Below are positions 47,696-55,610 of a DNA stretch of 64,000 nt, in pieces. The translations under genes and the position numbers were made by a program. Origin of the DNA: Cupriavidus sp. 2SB (GTDB lineage: Bacteria > Pseudomonadota > Gammaproteobacteria > Burkholderiales > Burkholderiaceae); contig NZ_SCMX01000030.1 in assembly GCF_005503625.1 (NCBI RefSeq), positions 1-64,000 of the forward strand, read 5' to 3'. The notes beneath the pieces are model-generated. The model was not told where the DNA came from, did not search any database, and was given only the letters and a program-made list of their open reading frames with translations. Positions within the stretch are counted from its first letter, which is position 1. Each line of letters opens with the position of its first letter.

Positions 47696-48562
47696 TTAGC
47701 TACCGGTAGCCACCGGCCGCTTCGGGTCGGCGCACCATTCGCTCCACGATCCCGGATACAGCGCCGCATCGGTCAGGCCAGCCGCTTCCATCGCCAGCAG
47801 GTTGTGGCAGGCCGTCACGCCCGATCCACACTGCATCACGGTCTGCGCAGCAGGTTTGCCGCCGAAAACTTCTTCGAACTCGGCGCGCAACTGATCGGCT
47901 GGCTTGAACCGGCCATCGGCGGCCAGATTGTCCTTGAAGAAGCGATTGGCTGCGCCAGGGATGTGACCACCCACAGGATCGAGCGTCTCGTTCTCGCCGC
48001 GGAAGCGATCCGGTGCGCGGGCATCGACCACGAGCAGGGCAGGTTGATCGAGATTGGCGAGCAGGGCATTGGCGTTGGCAGTGCGCACCAGCGATGGCCG
48101 GCGCGTCAGGTTGCCACCCGTTTCCGGATCGGGCGTCGCGCCGGGTTCGAGCGGCAGTCCCGCCGCCACCCAGGCGGCCTTGCCGCCATCGAGCACGGCT
48201 ACGGCACCGTGACCCACCCAGCGCATCAGCCACCACAGCCGCGCGGCGTACATCGCGCCATGGGCGTCGTAGGCCACGACCAGCGTATCGTCATCCACGC
48301 CCAGCGCGCGCAACCGGTTCACAAGCAGTTCGGCGTCGGGCAGCGGATGGCGGCCATTGACGCCGGTCTTCGGGCCGGACAGTTCGTTGTCGAGGTGGAG
48401 ATAGAAGGCGCCCGGCAGGTGGCCCTGCTGGTAGATCTCGCGGCCCGCAGCCGGATTGGTCAGGTCGAACGAGCAGTCAATGATGACGGTCCGGCGGCCT
48501 TCGGAGCGAAGTTGCTGCAGTTCGGTGGCGGTGATCAGCGGTGATGGCGTGGAAGATGGCAT
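47696..48562 (-). CDS. Two-domain rhodanese sulfurtransferase (SseA-like)
   Basis: This 288-residue protein has two rhodanese domains. The first is an inactive-like domain with VIIDCSFDLTNP and GHLPGAFYLHLD; the second carries the active Cys in QCGSGVTACHN. The CGSGVT loop is the signature of 3-mercaptopyruvate sulfurtransferases (SseA), whereas thiosulfate sulfurtransferases usually have CRKGVT. The enzyme would move sulfane sulfur from mercaptopyruvate to thiol acceptors in the cytoplasm. It is 55 bp after the DMT gene on the same strand. Confidence 0.92.
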   Translation of the reverse strand: MPSSTPSPLITATELQQLRSEGRRTVIIDCSFDLTNPAAGREIYQQGHLPGAFYLHLDNELSGPKTGVNGRHPLPDAELLVNRLRALGVDDDTLVVAYDAHGAMYAARLWWLMRWVGHGAVAVLDGGKAAWVAAGLPLEPGATPDPETGGNLTRRPSLVRTANANALLANLDQPALLVVDARAPDRFRGENETLDPVGGHIPGAANRFFKDNLAADGRFKPADQLRAEFEEVFGGKPAAQTVMQCGSGVTACHNLLAMEAAGLTDAALYPGSWSEWCADPKRPVATGS

Positions 48563-48617
48563 GGACAGCGGTCTCTCTCGTTGAGCGAATCGCCGTCAAT
48601 GCTACACCGCTCAGGGA

Positions 48618-49541
48618 TCAAACCTCGGGGTGGACCTCGGCTTCCGGGGACTTCACCGGCGTGGCCGGCGTGGGATGCTCGTCCGTATCGCGCGCCCGTG
48701 TCAGCGTGGTGGCGATGCCACTGCCGACAATCAGCGCCATCCCCAGCCACGACACCCAGTTAAGCTTGTCGTTCCAGACGAGGATGCCCCAGAGGCTGGA
48801 GAACACGATGCCTGCGTATTGCAGGTTTGCGGTCAGCAGCGTATTGCCGCGCTTGTAGGCGCGCGTCATCGATGTCTGGCCCAGCGTGGCAAGAATGCCG
48901 ATCGCCAGCAGCATGCCGGCGCCGCGCCAGGTCATCGGACTGACCCCCGAATACAACATCCAGACCAGACCGCAGGCCAGCCCGACCGCCGAGAAATAAA
49001 ACACGATCCGGCCTTCGGGCTCGCCGAGCTGGCCGAGCTGGCGCACTTCCACATACGCCAGCGCCGTGAACACGCCCGAGATCAAGCCGATCATGCCGCC
49101 CGCGAGCTGGTTGTGGCCGACGACGGAAGGCTGCAACAGGCAGATCACACCGCCGAACGACATCAGGATGGCGCCGATCAGTTTCTTGTCGGCGGTTCGG
49201 CCCGTGCCAGCCAGCGCCGCCCCAGCACCGATGATCAGCGCGATCCAGACCGGCGACATGTAGTTCAGCGTCATCGCCGTGGCCAGCGGCAGCATCGTGA
49301 TCGAGGTGAACCAGAGCAGCAGCGCGGTCACGCCGAACAGGCTGCGCTTGATGTGCGTGACCATGTGGGGCGTACGTACCGATATGCCTTGCGAGCGCAG
49401 CATGATCCACATGATCGTCACGCCGATCAGGCTACGGTAGAAGACGATCTCGCCCGTGGTGTAGTAGTCCGACGCCAGCTTGACGCCCACCCCCATCAAC
49501 GAGAAAGCGAAGGCGGCGAACAGCATCCAGAGCGATTGCAT
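48618..49541 (-). CDS. DMT/EamA-family permease
   Basis: This is a 307-residue inner-membrane transporter with about ten helices arranged as two EamA repeats. The first starts at LWMLFAAFAFSLMGVGVKLA, with FYRSLIGVTIMWIMLRS next; the second ends with LNWVSWLGMALIVGSGIATT. The tail is Pro/Glu-rich and cytoplasmic. ATG 49541 was chosen because the frame upstream to 49586 is Pro-rich and not membrane-like. Metabolite exporters of the RhaT/EamA type are the nearest known relatives; substrate unknown. The rhodanese gene follows at 55 bp. Confidence 0.88.
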   Translation of the reverse strand: MQSLWMLFAAFAFSLMGVGVKLASDYYTTGEIVFYRSLIGVTIMWIMLRSQGISVRTPHMVTHIKRSLFGVTALLLWFTSITMLPLATAMTLNYMSPVWIALIIGAGAALAGTGRTADKKLIGAILMSFGGVICLLQPSVVGHNQLAGGMIGLISGVFTALAYVEVRQLGQLGEPEGRIVFYFSAVGLACGLVWMLYSGVSPMTWRGAGMLLAIGILATLGQTSMTRAYKRGNTLLTANLQYAGIVFSSLWGILVWNDKLNWVSWLGMALIVGSGIATTLTRARDTDEHPTPATPVKSPEAEVHPEV

Positions 49542-49666
49542 GGCGAGGGGCGGTAACGGGTGAAGCGGGTTGAAGCCGCATGGCATGGCGCCGGGCGGGA
49601 AATTCGTTGTATCGGCAACGATTGCGAATGGCGATTGTAACAGTCGGAAGAGGTCGGCTCCAAAGC

Positions 49667-49693
49667 AAAACGGACCGTTTTCACGGTCCGTTT
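49667..49693 (-). terminator. Intrinsic terminator after the Rieske gene
   Basis: An 11-bp stem (AAACGGACCGT / ACGGTCCGTTT) closes on TTTC. On the minus strand it is followed by a T run. Confidence 0.85.
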
Positions 49694-49713
49694 CGGGGTT
49701 ACCACAGTGGCGC

Positions 49714-50820
49714 CTAGCGCTTCTGATAGTCCATGGCGCGGCGATACCACTCGTGGAAATGCTGCATGCCGTCTTCCATTGGCGACTGGTAAGGTCCGGT
49801 CTCGCTGACGCCGCGCTTCATGAGTGCGAGGCGGCCGGCGTCCATGCGCTCGGCAATCTCGTCGTCCTCGATGCACGTCTCCATATAGGCGGCGCGCTCA
49901 GCCTCTACGAACTCGCGCTCGAACAGCACGATTTCCTCGGGGTAGTAAAACTCCACCACATTGCGCGTCTTGCGCGGCCCGAGCGGGTGCAGCGTCGAGA
50001 TGCAGAGCACGTTCGGATACCACTCCACCATGATGTTGGGGTAATAGGTCAGCCAGATCGCGCCATGCTTGGGCAGCTTGCCGTTGTTGAAGCGCAACAC
50101 TTCCTCGTGCCACTTCTGATAGGTCATGCTGCCCGGACGCTTCAGGCCCGCGTGCAGGCCCACGGTCTGGACGCTGTGCCATTCGCCGAACTCCCACTTG
50201 AGATCGTCGCACGACACGAAACTGCCAAGGCCTGGGTGGAACGGTACGACGTGGTAGTCCTCCAGATAGACCTCGATAAAGGTCTTCCAGTTGTAGTCGC
50301 ACTCGTGAACTTCCACGTGGTCGAGCATGTAGCCTTCGAAGTTCAGGTCTTCGGCCACCCCCATGCGCGCGAGGTCCGCCCGCACATCGCGCTCGCCCTC
50401 GAACAGCATGCCGTTCCAGTTCTGGAGCGGCGAACGGTTCAGGTGGACGCAGGGTTGCTCGGCGAAATGCGGCGCGCCCAACAGGTCACCCTTGAGGTCG
50501 TAGGTCCAGCGGTGGAGCGGGCAGACGATGTTCTTCGCATTCCCGCGGCCGTTCATCATGATGGCCTGGCGATGGCGGCAGACGTTGGACAGCAGTTCGA
50601 TGCCGTCCGGGTTGCGCACCAGCATGCGTCCCTCGTCCTCGGCGGCCAGCGTCTGGAAGTCGCCGGATTCCGGCACCATCAGTTCGTGGCCGACGTAGCC
50701 GGGACCCTTCTTGAACAGCAGTTCGAGTTCTTGTTGATGCAGCGCCTCGTCGAAATAGACATCCACGGGCAACTGCGAATCAGCCGGCGCAAGTTTGAGC
50801 GCGGTGCTGAGATTGGACAT
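49714..50820 (-). CDS. Rieske non-heme iron oxygenase, alpha subunit
   Basis: This 368-residue protein has a Rieske [2Fe-2S] domain (CRH at residues 81-83 and CPLHRW at 100-105) and a ring-hydroxylating catalytic domain. The mononuclear iron site is expected at His190 and His195 (EDYHVVPFHPG), plus a later Asp. No ferredoxin or reductase gene is adjacent, so it must borrow electrons. ATG 50820 (MSNLSTALK) follows GGGGATA. The sequence resembles the branch that acts on carnitine, choline or stachydrine-type quaternary amines (resemblance by memory only). Substrate unknown. Confidence 0.87.
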   Translation of the reverse strand: MSNLSTALKLAPADSQLPVDVYFDEALHQQELELLFKKGPGYVGHELMVPESGDFQTLAAEDEGRMLVRNPDGIELLSNVCRHRQAIMMNGRGNAKNIVCPLHRWTYDLKGDLLGAPHFAEQPCVHLNRSPLQNWNGMLFEGERDVRADLARMGVAEDLNFEGYMLDHVEVHECDYNWKTFIEVYLEDYHVVPFHPGLGSFVSCDDLKWEFGEWHSVQTVGLHAGLKRPGSMTYQKWHEEVLRFNNGKLPKHGAIWLTYYPNIMVEWYPNVLCISTLHPLGPRKTRNVVEFYYPEEIVLFEREFVEAERAAYMETCIEDDEIAERMDAGRLALMKRGVSETGPYQSPMEDGMQHFHEWYRRAMDYQKR

Positions 50821-51253
50821 TATCCCCACTCCCTATGAACAGGCGAAAGCAGTGAACAACCCAACCATCGAAATATGAATCGATTTGGGAAACCGTGTCA
50901 GACGAGCAGAAACCGGTCCGGTTCCCCAATCTGCAAGACTGGAGAATGCGTGGAAAACGCAACGGGGGCGAACTCGCTGACGAGCCGGGGATTGTACCCG
51001 ACCCAAAAAGTTAAGGGCCTGATTATTTGGCCTTTTTAGCGAAAAAGTCGACCCGGGTCGTCATGGAGGTGCCCTTTCGGGCGCATTCGGAATGACGACC
51101 CGGGCGCACACGTCACATGGCGGTCACGCCCGTGTCACAAGCGATTGATATGTGCGCTATCCGCACGGGGCTGTCTGCAATATGGATCAGTCTGTTCTGC
51201 GGCCTGCCCACGGTTTGGCGTAAAATCGCGAATTACCCTGATCAAGGCCTGAC
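50821..51253. other. Divergent intergenic region, Rieske / xseB
   Basis: I see no gene in these 433 bp. They hold a dyad AACCGG-T-CCGGTT (50911-50923), a long nested hairpin (51052-51104) and a TAAAAT -10-like box at 51221-51226 ahead of xseB. Confidence 0.5.
51052..51104. repeat. Large nested hairpin upstream of xseB
   Basis: A 13-bp perfect stem (CCCGGGTCGTCAT / ATGACGACCCGGG) encloses a loop that contains GCCC-TTTC-GGGC. There is no T run on either side that would mark it as an intrinsic terminator. Confidence 0.6.
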
Positions 51254-51565
51254 ATGCCAAGAACGACCACAGCCCCGGCGCAGCCTCAAGAGGCAGACGA
51301 GCCGGTGGCCGCAAGCGTGCCGCCGGCTTCCTATGAGGCCGCCATGGCCGAGCTGGAAACGCTGGTGGCCAGCATGGAAAGCGGCGAACTCCCCCTGGAG
51401 GCCTCACTGACGGCATACCGTCGTGGCGCCGAACTCGTGCGCTATTGCCAGCACAGCCTGGAGCGGGTGGCCCAACAGGTCAAGGTTCTGGAAGGTGACG
51501 CGCTGAAACCCCTGGCAGCCGAGTCACGTACCGATAACAACAGCAACGGCGCAGACTTCGAATGA
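51254..51565 (+). CDS. xseB: Exodeoxyribonuclease VII small subunit
   Basis: XseB is the non-catalytic small subunit of exonuclease VII, which degrades single-stranded DNA. The 103-residue protein has the family helical pair: SYEAAMAELETLVASMESGE, then LEASLTAYRRGAELVRYC and LERVAQQVKVLEG. The N-terminal 27 residues are a disordered Pro/Ala-rich tail. Its stop overlaps the ispA start (ATGA), so the two are coupled. The large-subunit gene xseA is not in the window. Confidence 0.93.
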   Translation: MPRTTTAPAQPQEADEPVAASVPPASYEAAMAELETLVASMESGELPLEASLTAYRRGAELVRYCQHSLERVAQQVKVLEGDALKPLAAESRTDNNSNGADFE

Positions 51566-52446
51566 GCGATTTTGCAACCTGGATGCGGGCGCAGGGCGCC
51601 CGGACCGAGGCCGCCCTGGACGCAGCACTGCCGTCCAGGGACACAATTCCACACACCCTCCATGAAGCCATGCGCTATGCTGTCCTCGGCGGTGGCAAGC
51701 GGGTTCGCCCGCTGCTGGTGCATGCGGCTGGCGAAGTGGCGGGGGCATCCCCCGAGGCTTGTGACGCTGCGGCCTGCGCCGTGGAGATGATCCACGCCTA
51801 CTCGCTGGTCCACGACGACATGCCATGCATGGACGACGACGACCTGCGCCGCGGCCGTCCCACGGTCCACAAGGCCTACGACGAAGCCACGGCGCTGCTG
51901 GTGGGCGATGCCTTGCAGACGCAGGCTTTCATCGTGCTGGCCCAGACGCCGGCGCTGGGCGCCGAGGCGCGCCTGAAGCTGGTGGCCGAACTGGCGCACG
52001 CATCGGGCTCCGTGGGCATGTGCGGTGGCCAGGCCATCGACCTGCAGAACGTGGGTCTGGCGATGAGCCGCGACGCGCTGGAAGGCATGCATCGCATGAA
52101 GACCGGTGCGCTGCTGCGTGCCAGCGTGCGCATGGGCGCGTTGTGCGGAAGCATCGATCCGGACGGCCTGGCAGCGCTGGATCGTTACTCGGCAGCCGTG
52201 GGATTGGCGTTCCAGGTGGTAGACGATATTCTCGACGTCACTGCCGATACGGCCACGCTCGGCAAGACTGCCGGCAAGGATGCCGCCAATGACAAGCCGA
52301 CCTATGTGTCGCTGCTTGGTCTGGATGCCGCACGCGAGCTGGCCTCCCAGCTGCGCACCGACGCCCACGAGGCGTTGGCGGGATTCGGCGCACGCGCCGG
52401 CCGGCTGGCCGAATTGGCCGACCTGATCGTGCTGCGCTCAAACTGA
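51562..52446 (+). CDS. ispA: Farnesyl diphosphate synthase
   Basis: IspA condenses dimethylallyl diphosphate with isopentenyl diphosphates to give farnesyl diphosphate. The 294-residue protein has the first aspartate-rich motif DDMPCMDDDDLRRGRPTVH with the YSLVH residues before it that fit C15 chain length, and the second motif FQVVDDILDVTADT. Other marks are GGGKRVRPLLVHAAGE and GGQAIDL. It overlaps xseB by four bases and is followed by dxs after 45 bp, a widespread isoprenoid operon. Confidence 0.95.
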   Translation: MSDFATWMRAQGARTEAALDAALPSRDTIPHTLHEAMRYAVLGGGKRVRPLLVHAAGEVAGASPEACDAAACAVEMIHAYSLVHDDMPCMDDDDLRRGRPTVHKAYDEATALLVGDALQTQAFIVLAQTPALGAEARLKLVAELAHASGSVGMCGGQAIDLQNVGLAMSRDALEGMHRMKTGALLRASVRMGALCGSIDPDGLAALDRYSAAVGLAFQVVDDILDVTADTATLGKTAGKDAANDKPTYVSLLGLDAARELASQLRTDAHEALAGFGARAGRLAELADLIVLRSN

Positions 52447-52491
52447 ACTGACAAGCCGGACAAACAGAATCCGGCGGCCGAACGGACACAA

Positions 52492-54411
52492 ATGACCTAC
52501 ACGCTGCTCAACAACATCGACGACCCCGCAGACCTGCGCCGCCTGGACCGGCGCCAACTCGAGACGCTGGCCGACGAACTGCGCGCCTACGTGCTCGAAT
52601 CGGTCTCGCAGACCGGCGGCCACCTGTCGTCGAACCTCGGCACGGTGGAACTGACCATTGCGCTGCATTACGTCTTCGACACGCCCAGTGACCGCGTGGT
52701 CTGGGACGTGGGTCACCAGAGCTACCCCCACAAGATCCTGACCGGCCGTCGCGACCGCATGTCGACGCTGCGCCAGTACGGTGGCATCTCGGGCTTCCCG
52801 CGCCGCGCCGAAAGCGAGTACGACACCTTCGGCACCGCACACTCGTCCACTTCGATCTCGGCCGCGCTCGGCATGGCGCTCGGCGCCCGAACGCAGGGCG
52901 AGAAGCGCGTTGGCATCGCGGTGATCGGCGATGGCGCGATGACCGCCGGCATGGCTTTCGAGGCCATGAACAACGCGGGCGTCTACAAGGACCTGCCGCT
53001 GCTGGTGGTGCTGAACGACAACGACATGTCGATCTCGCCACCGGTGGGCATGCTGAACAAGCATCTGGCGCGACTCTTGTCTGGCCAGTTCTACGCGGCC
53101 ACGAAGAAGGGCATCGAAAAGGTGCTGTCCGTTGCGCCCCCCGTGCTCGAATTCGCCAAGCGTCTGGAAGAGCATGCCAAGGGCATGGTCGTACCGGCCA
53201 CGCTGTTCGAGGAATTCGGCTTCGACTACATCGGCCCGATTGATGGCCACGACCTCAACTCGCTGGTGCCGACGCTGCAGAACATCCGCCAGCGCGCCCT
53301 GGAAGGCCACGGCCCGCAGTTCCTGCACGTGGTCACCAAGAAGGGCCAGGGTTACAAGCTGGCAGAGGCCGACCCGATCCTGTACCACGGCCCGGGCAAG
53401 TTCAATCCCGAGGAAGGCATCCGCCCGGCTGCCAAGCCATCGCGCAAGACCTACACGCAGATCTTCGGCGATTGGCTGTGTGACACGGCCGCTGCCGACA
53501 AGCGCCTGATCGCCGTGACGCCGGCCATGCGCGAAGGTTCGGGCATGGTCGAGTTCGAGAAGCGCTTCCCGGATCGTTACTACGATGTGGGCATTGCCGA
53601 GCAGCATGCGGTGACGTTTGCAGGCGGTCTGGCCTGCGAGGGCCTGAAGCCTGTCGTGGCGATCTACTCGACGTTCCTGCAGCGCGGCTATGACCAGCTG
53701 ATTCACGACGTGGCATTGCAGAACTTGCCCGTCGTGTTCGCACTGGACCGTGCCGGCCTGGTGGGCGCCGATGGTGCCACGCATGCGGGCGCTTATGACA
53801 TCCCGTTCCTGCGCTGCATTCCGAACATGATGGTGATGACGCCGTCTGACGAGAACGAGTGCCGCCAACTGCTGACCACGGCTTACCAGCAGGATTGCCC
53901 GACCGCCGTGCGCTATCCGCGCGGTGCGGGCGTGGGCGCGGCCACGCAGGCTGAACTCACGGCGCTGCCGGTGGGCAAGGGTGAGATTCGCCGCCAGGGT
54001 CAGGCACGTGCCGGCCAGCGCGTGGCGATCCTGGCGTTTGGTTCGATGCTCCAGCCGTCGCTGACGGCAGCCGAGCCGCTAGACGCCACCGTGGCGAACA
54101 TGCGCTTCGTGAAGCCGCTGGATGTGGAGCTGGTCAAGCAACTGGCTGCCGACCACGACTTCCTGGTGACCGTCGAAGAGGGTGCAACGATGGGCGGTGC
54201 GGGCAGTGCGGTGCTCGAAGCGCTGGCCGAGGCCGGCGTGGAGATCCCGACGCTGGTGCTGGGCTTGCCCGACCGCTTCATCGACCATGGCGATCCCGCA
54301 TTCCTGCTGTCGCAATGCGGCCTGGATGCGGCGGGTATCGAGCGCTCGGTGCGCGAGCGCTTCAAGCTGGCCGATCAACCGGTCAAGGTGGCTACCTCGC
54401 GCGTGGCGTGA
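52492..54411 (+). CDS. dxs: 1-deoxy-D-xylulose-5-phosphate synthase
   Basis: DXS makes DXP from pyruvate and glyceraldehyde 3-phosphate with thiamine diphosphate, the first step of the MEP pathway. The 639-residue protein has [15 protein letters not shown] (with the conserved His), the Th[20 protein letters not shown] motif, and [15 protein letters not shown] in the pyrimidine-binding domain. Domain order and length are standard. It is the third gene of xseB-ispA-dxs and is followed by a strong terminator. Confidence 0.97.
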   Translation: MTYTLLNNIDDPADLRRLDRRQLETLADELRAYVLESVSQTGGHLSSNLGTVELTIALHYVFDTPSDRVVWDVGHQSYPHKILTGRRDRMSTLRQYGGISGFPRRAESEYDTFGTAHSSTSISAALGMALGARTQGEKRVGIAVIGDGAMTAGMAFEAMNNAGVYKDLPLLVVLNDNDMSISPPVGMLNKHLARLLSGQFYAATKKGIEKVLSVAPPVLEFAKRLEEHAKGMVVPATLFEEFGFDYIGPIDGHDLNSLVPTLQNIRQRALEGHGPQFLHVVTKKGQGYKLAEADPILYHGPGKFNPEEGIRPAAKPSRKTYTQIFGDWLCDTAAADKRLIAVTPAMREGSGMVEFEKRFPDRYYDVGIAEQHAVTFAGGLACEGLKPVVAIYSTFLQRGYDQLIHDVALQNLPVVFALDRAGLVGADGATHAGAYDIPFLRCIPNMMVMTPSDENECRQLLTTAYQQDCPTAVRYPRGAGVGAATQAELTALPVGKGEIRRQGQARAGQRVAILAFGSMLQPSLTAAEPLDATVANMRFVKPLDVELVKQLAADHDFLVTVEEGATMGGAGSAVLEALAEAGVEIPTLVLGLPDRFIDHGDPAFLLSQCGLDAAGIERSVRERFKLADQPVKVATSRVA

Positions 54412-54437
54412 TGGCCTGAGCGGTCTCAGTAAGATTG

Positions 54438-54467
54438 AAACCGGCGCGGAAATTCCGCGCCGGTTTT
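54438..54467 (+). terminator. Intrinsic terminator after dxs
   Basis: A 14-bp perfect dyad (AAACCGGCGCGGAA / TTCCGCGCCGGTTT) with a one-base centre is followed by further T residues. Confidence 0.9.
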
Positions 54468-54620
54468 GTTTTGGGCGCCGCAAACCGGCAACGCGCCGCA
54501 CGGGCAGGGCATGGGCTGCTCGAAATGCGCGGAATCACGCACGCCTGCGGCGAGCCTTGCCGATATCCCGTAAAATCGCCGTTCCCATTTTGTGTTCGCA
54601 GCTGCGGGCCGGTGCATGAA

Positions 54621-54691
54621 CCATGTACATGGACCCGTCGTTTCACACTCGTTGCGCGGCGTGGAGAATTAATCCTGCGAAAAACGCCGCG
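54621..54691 (+). promoter_or_regulatory. Structured leader of folE2, possible cis-regulator
   Basis: A palindrome CCATGTACATGG (54621-54632) is followed by an 8-bp stem CGCGGCGT (54655-54662) / ACGCCGCG (54684-54691). The loop of that stem contains GGA and TCC that can pair. It lies 51 bp before folE2. Confidence 0.35.
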
Positions 54692-54742
54692 ACCGTAAGG
54701 ATGGCTGCCGCGCCCCGGCTGGCGTCCTGGAGGAAACCGTAG

Positions 54743-55546
54743 ATGAATGACATCAATCCCGCCTTTGTCATGCCCGACGTGCAATCGAGCGTCGATACCC
54801 GCCAGATCGTGATCCAGCGCGTTGGCGTGAAAGGCGTGCGCTATCCGTTGACGCTGAAGACGCCGGCCGGCGCAGTGGCCACGGTTGGCACGTTCACGCT
54901 GGACGTACGCCTGCCGGCTGACCAGAAAGGCACACACATGTCGCGCTTCGTGGCATTGCTCGAAGACAACCGCGCGCCGCTGGATCTTGCAGCGTTCCGC
55001 GCGCTGCTCGACGATATGCTCGTGCGCCTGGAAGCCGACGCCGGCCGTATCGAAGTCACGTTCCCGTACTTCATCAGCAAGACCGCGCCGGTCTCGGGCG
55101 TGCAGTCTTTGCTCGATTACGAAGTCACGCTGATCGGCGAGAAACGCGATGGTCAGACCCGCCTGTTCCTGACCGCACTGGTGCCGGTGACCAGCCTGTG
55201 CCCGTGCTCGAAAAAGATCTCGCAGTACGGCGCACACAACCAGCGCTCGCATATCACCATGAAGGTGGAGCTGGCCGGCGACCTCGACGTGGAAACACTG
55301 GTACGCATGGCTGAGGAAGAAGCGTCGTGCGAACTGTGGGGCCTGCTGAAGCGCCCCGACGAGAAGTTCGTGACGGAGCGCGCCTACGAAAATCCGAAGT
55401 TCGTCGAGGACCTCGTGCGCGATATTGCGATGCGACTCAATGCCGATGCGCGCATCGTGGCGTACACGCTGGAAGCCGAGAACTTCGAGTCGATCCACAA
55501 TCACAGTGCCTATGCTGTGATCGAGCGCGACAAGCGCGTCGACTGA
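54743..55546 (+). CDS. folE2: GTP cyclohydrolase, FolE2 type
   Basis: FolE2 (type IB) turns GTP into 7,8-dihydroneopterin triphosphate for folate synthesis. Unlike FolE it works with metals other than zinc. The 267-residue protein carries the catalytic-Cys region [20 protein letters not shown] (Cys153, Cys155, His165 and His170) and the Glu-bearing tail [17 protein letters not shown]. In several bacteria FolE2 is induced by zinc limitation through Zur; no such site is clear here. A GGAGGAAA ribosome site precedes the ATG. Confidence 0.95.
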   Translation: MNDINPAFVMPDVQSSVDTRQIVIQRVGVKGVRYPLTLKTPAGAVATVGTFTLDVRLPADQKGTHMSRFVALLEDNRAPLDLAAFRALLDDMLVRLEADAGRIEVTFPYFISKTAPVSGVQSLLDYEVTLIGEKRDGQTRLFLTALVPVTSLCPCSKKISQYGAHNQRSHITMKVELAGDLDVETLVRMAEEEASCELWGLLKRPDEKFVTERAYENPKFVEDLVRDIAMRLNADARIVAYTLEAENFESIHNHSAYAVIERDKRVD

Positions 55547-55564
55547 TCGCCCGCTGCTTGTTTG

Positions 55565-55595
55565 CTCCCCTCTCCCGCTACGCGGGAGAGGGGAG
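55565..55595. repeat. Intergenic hairpin repeat, half-copy
   Basis: A single hairpin CTCCCCTCTCCCGC / GCGGGAGAGGGGAG with a short TAC centre lies between the convergent folE2 and PhoD genes. It matches one end of the elements at 12631 and 37498 and may also end transcription. Confidence 0.82.
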
Positions 55596-55610
55596 AATGC
55601 CATCAGCAGG

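Larger units (their letters stand above)
54412..54742. other. Intergenic region dxs / folE2
   Basis: These 331 bp contain the dxs terminator (54438-54467), a TAAAAT -10-like box at 54571-54576 and a structured leader before folE2 (54621-54691). No gene is seen. Confidence 0.5.
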
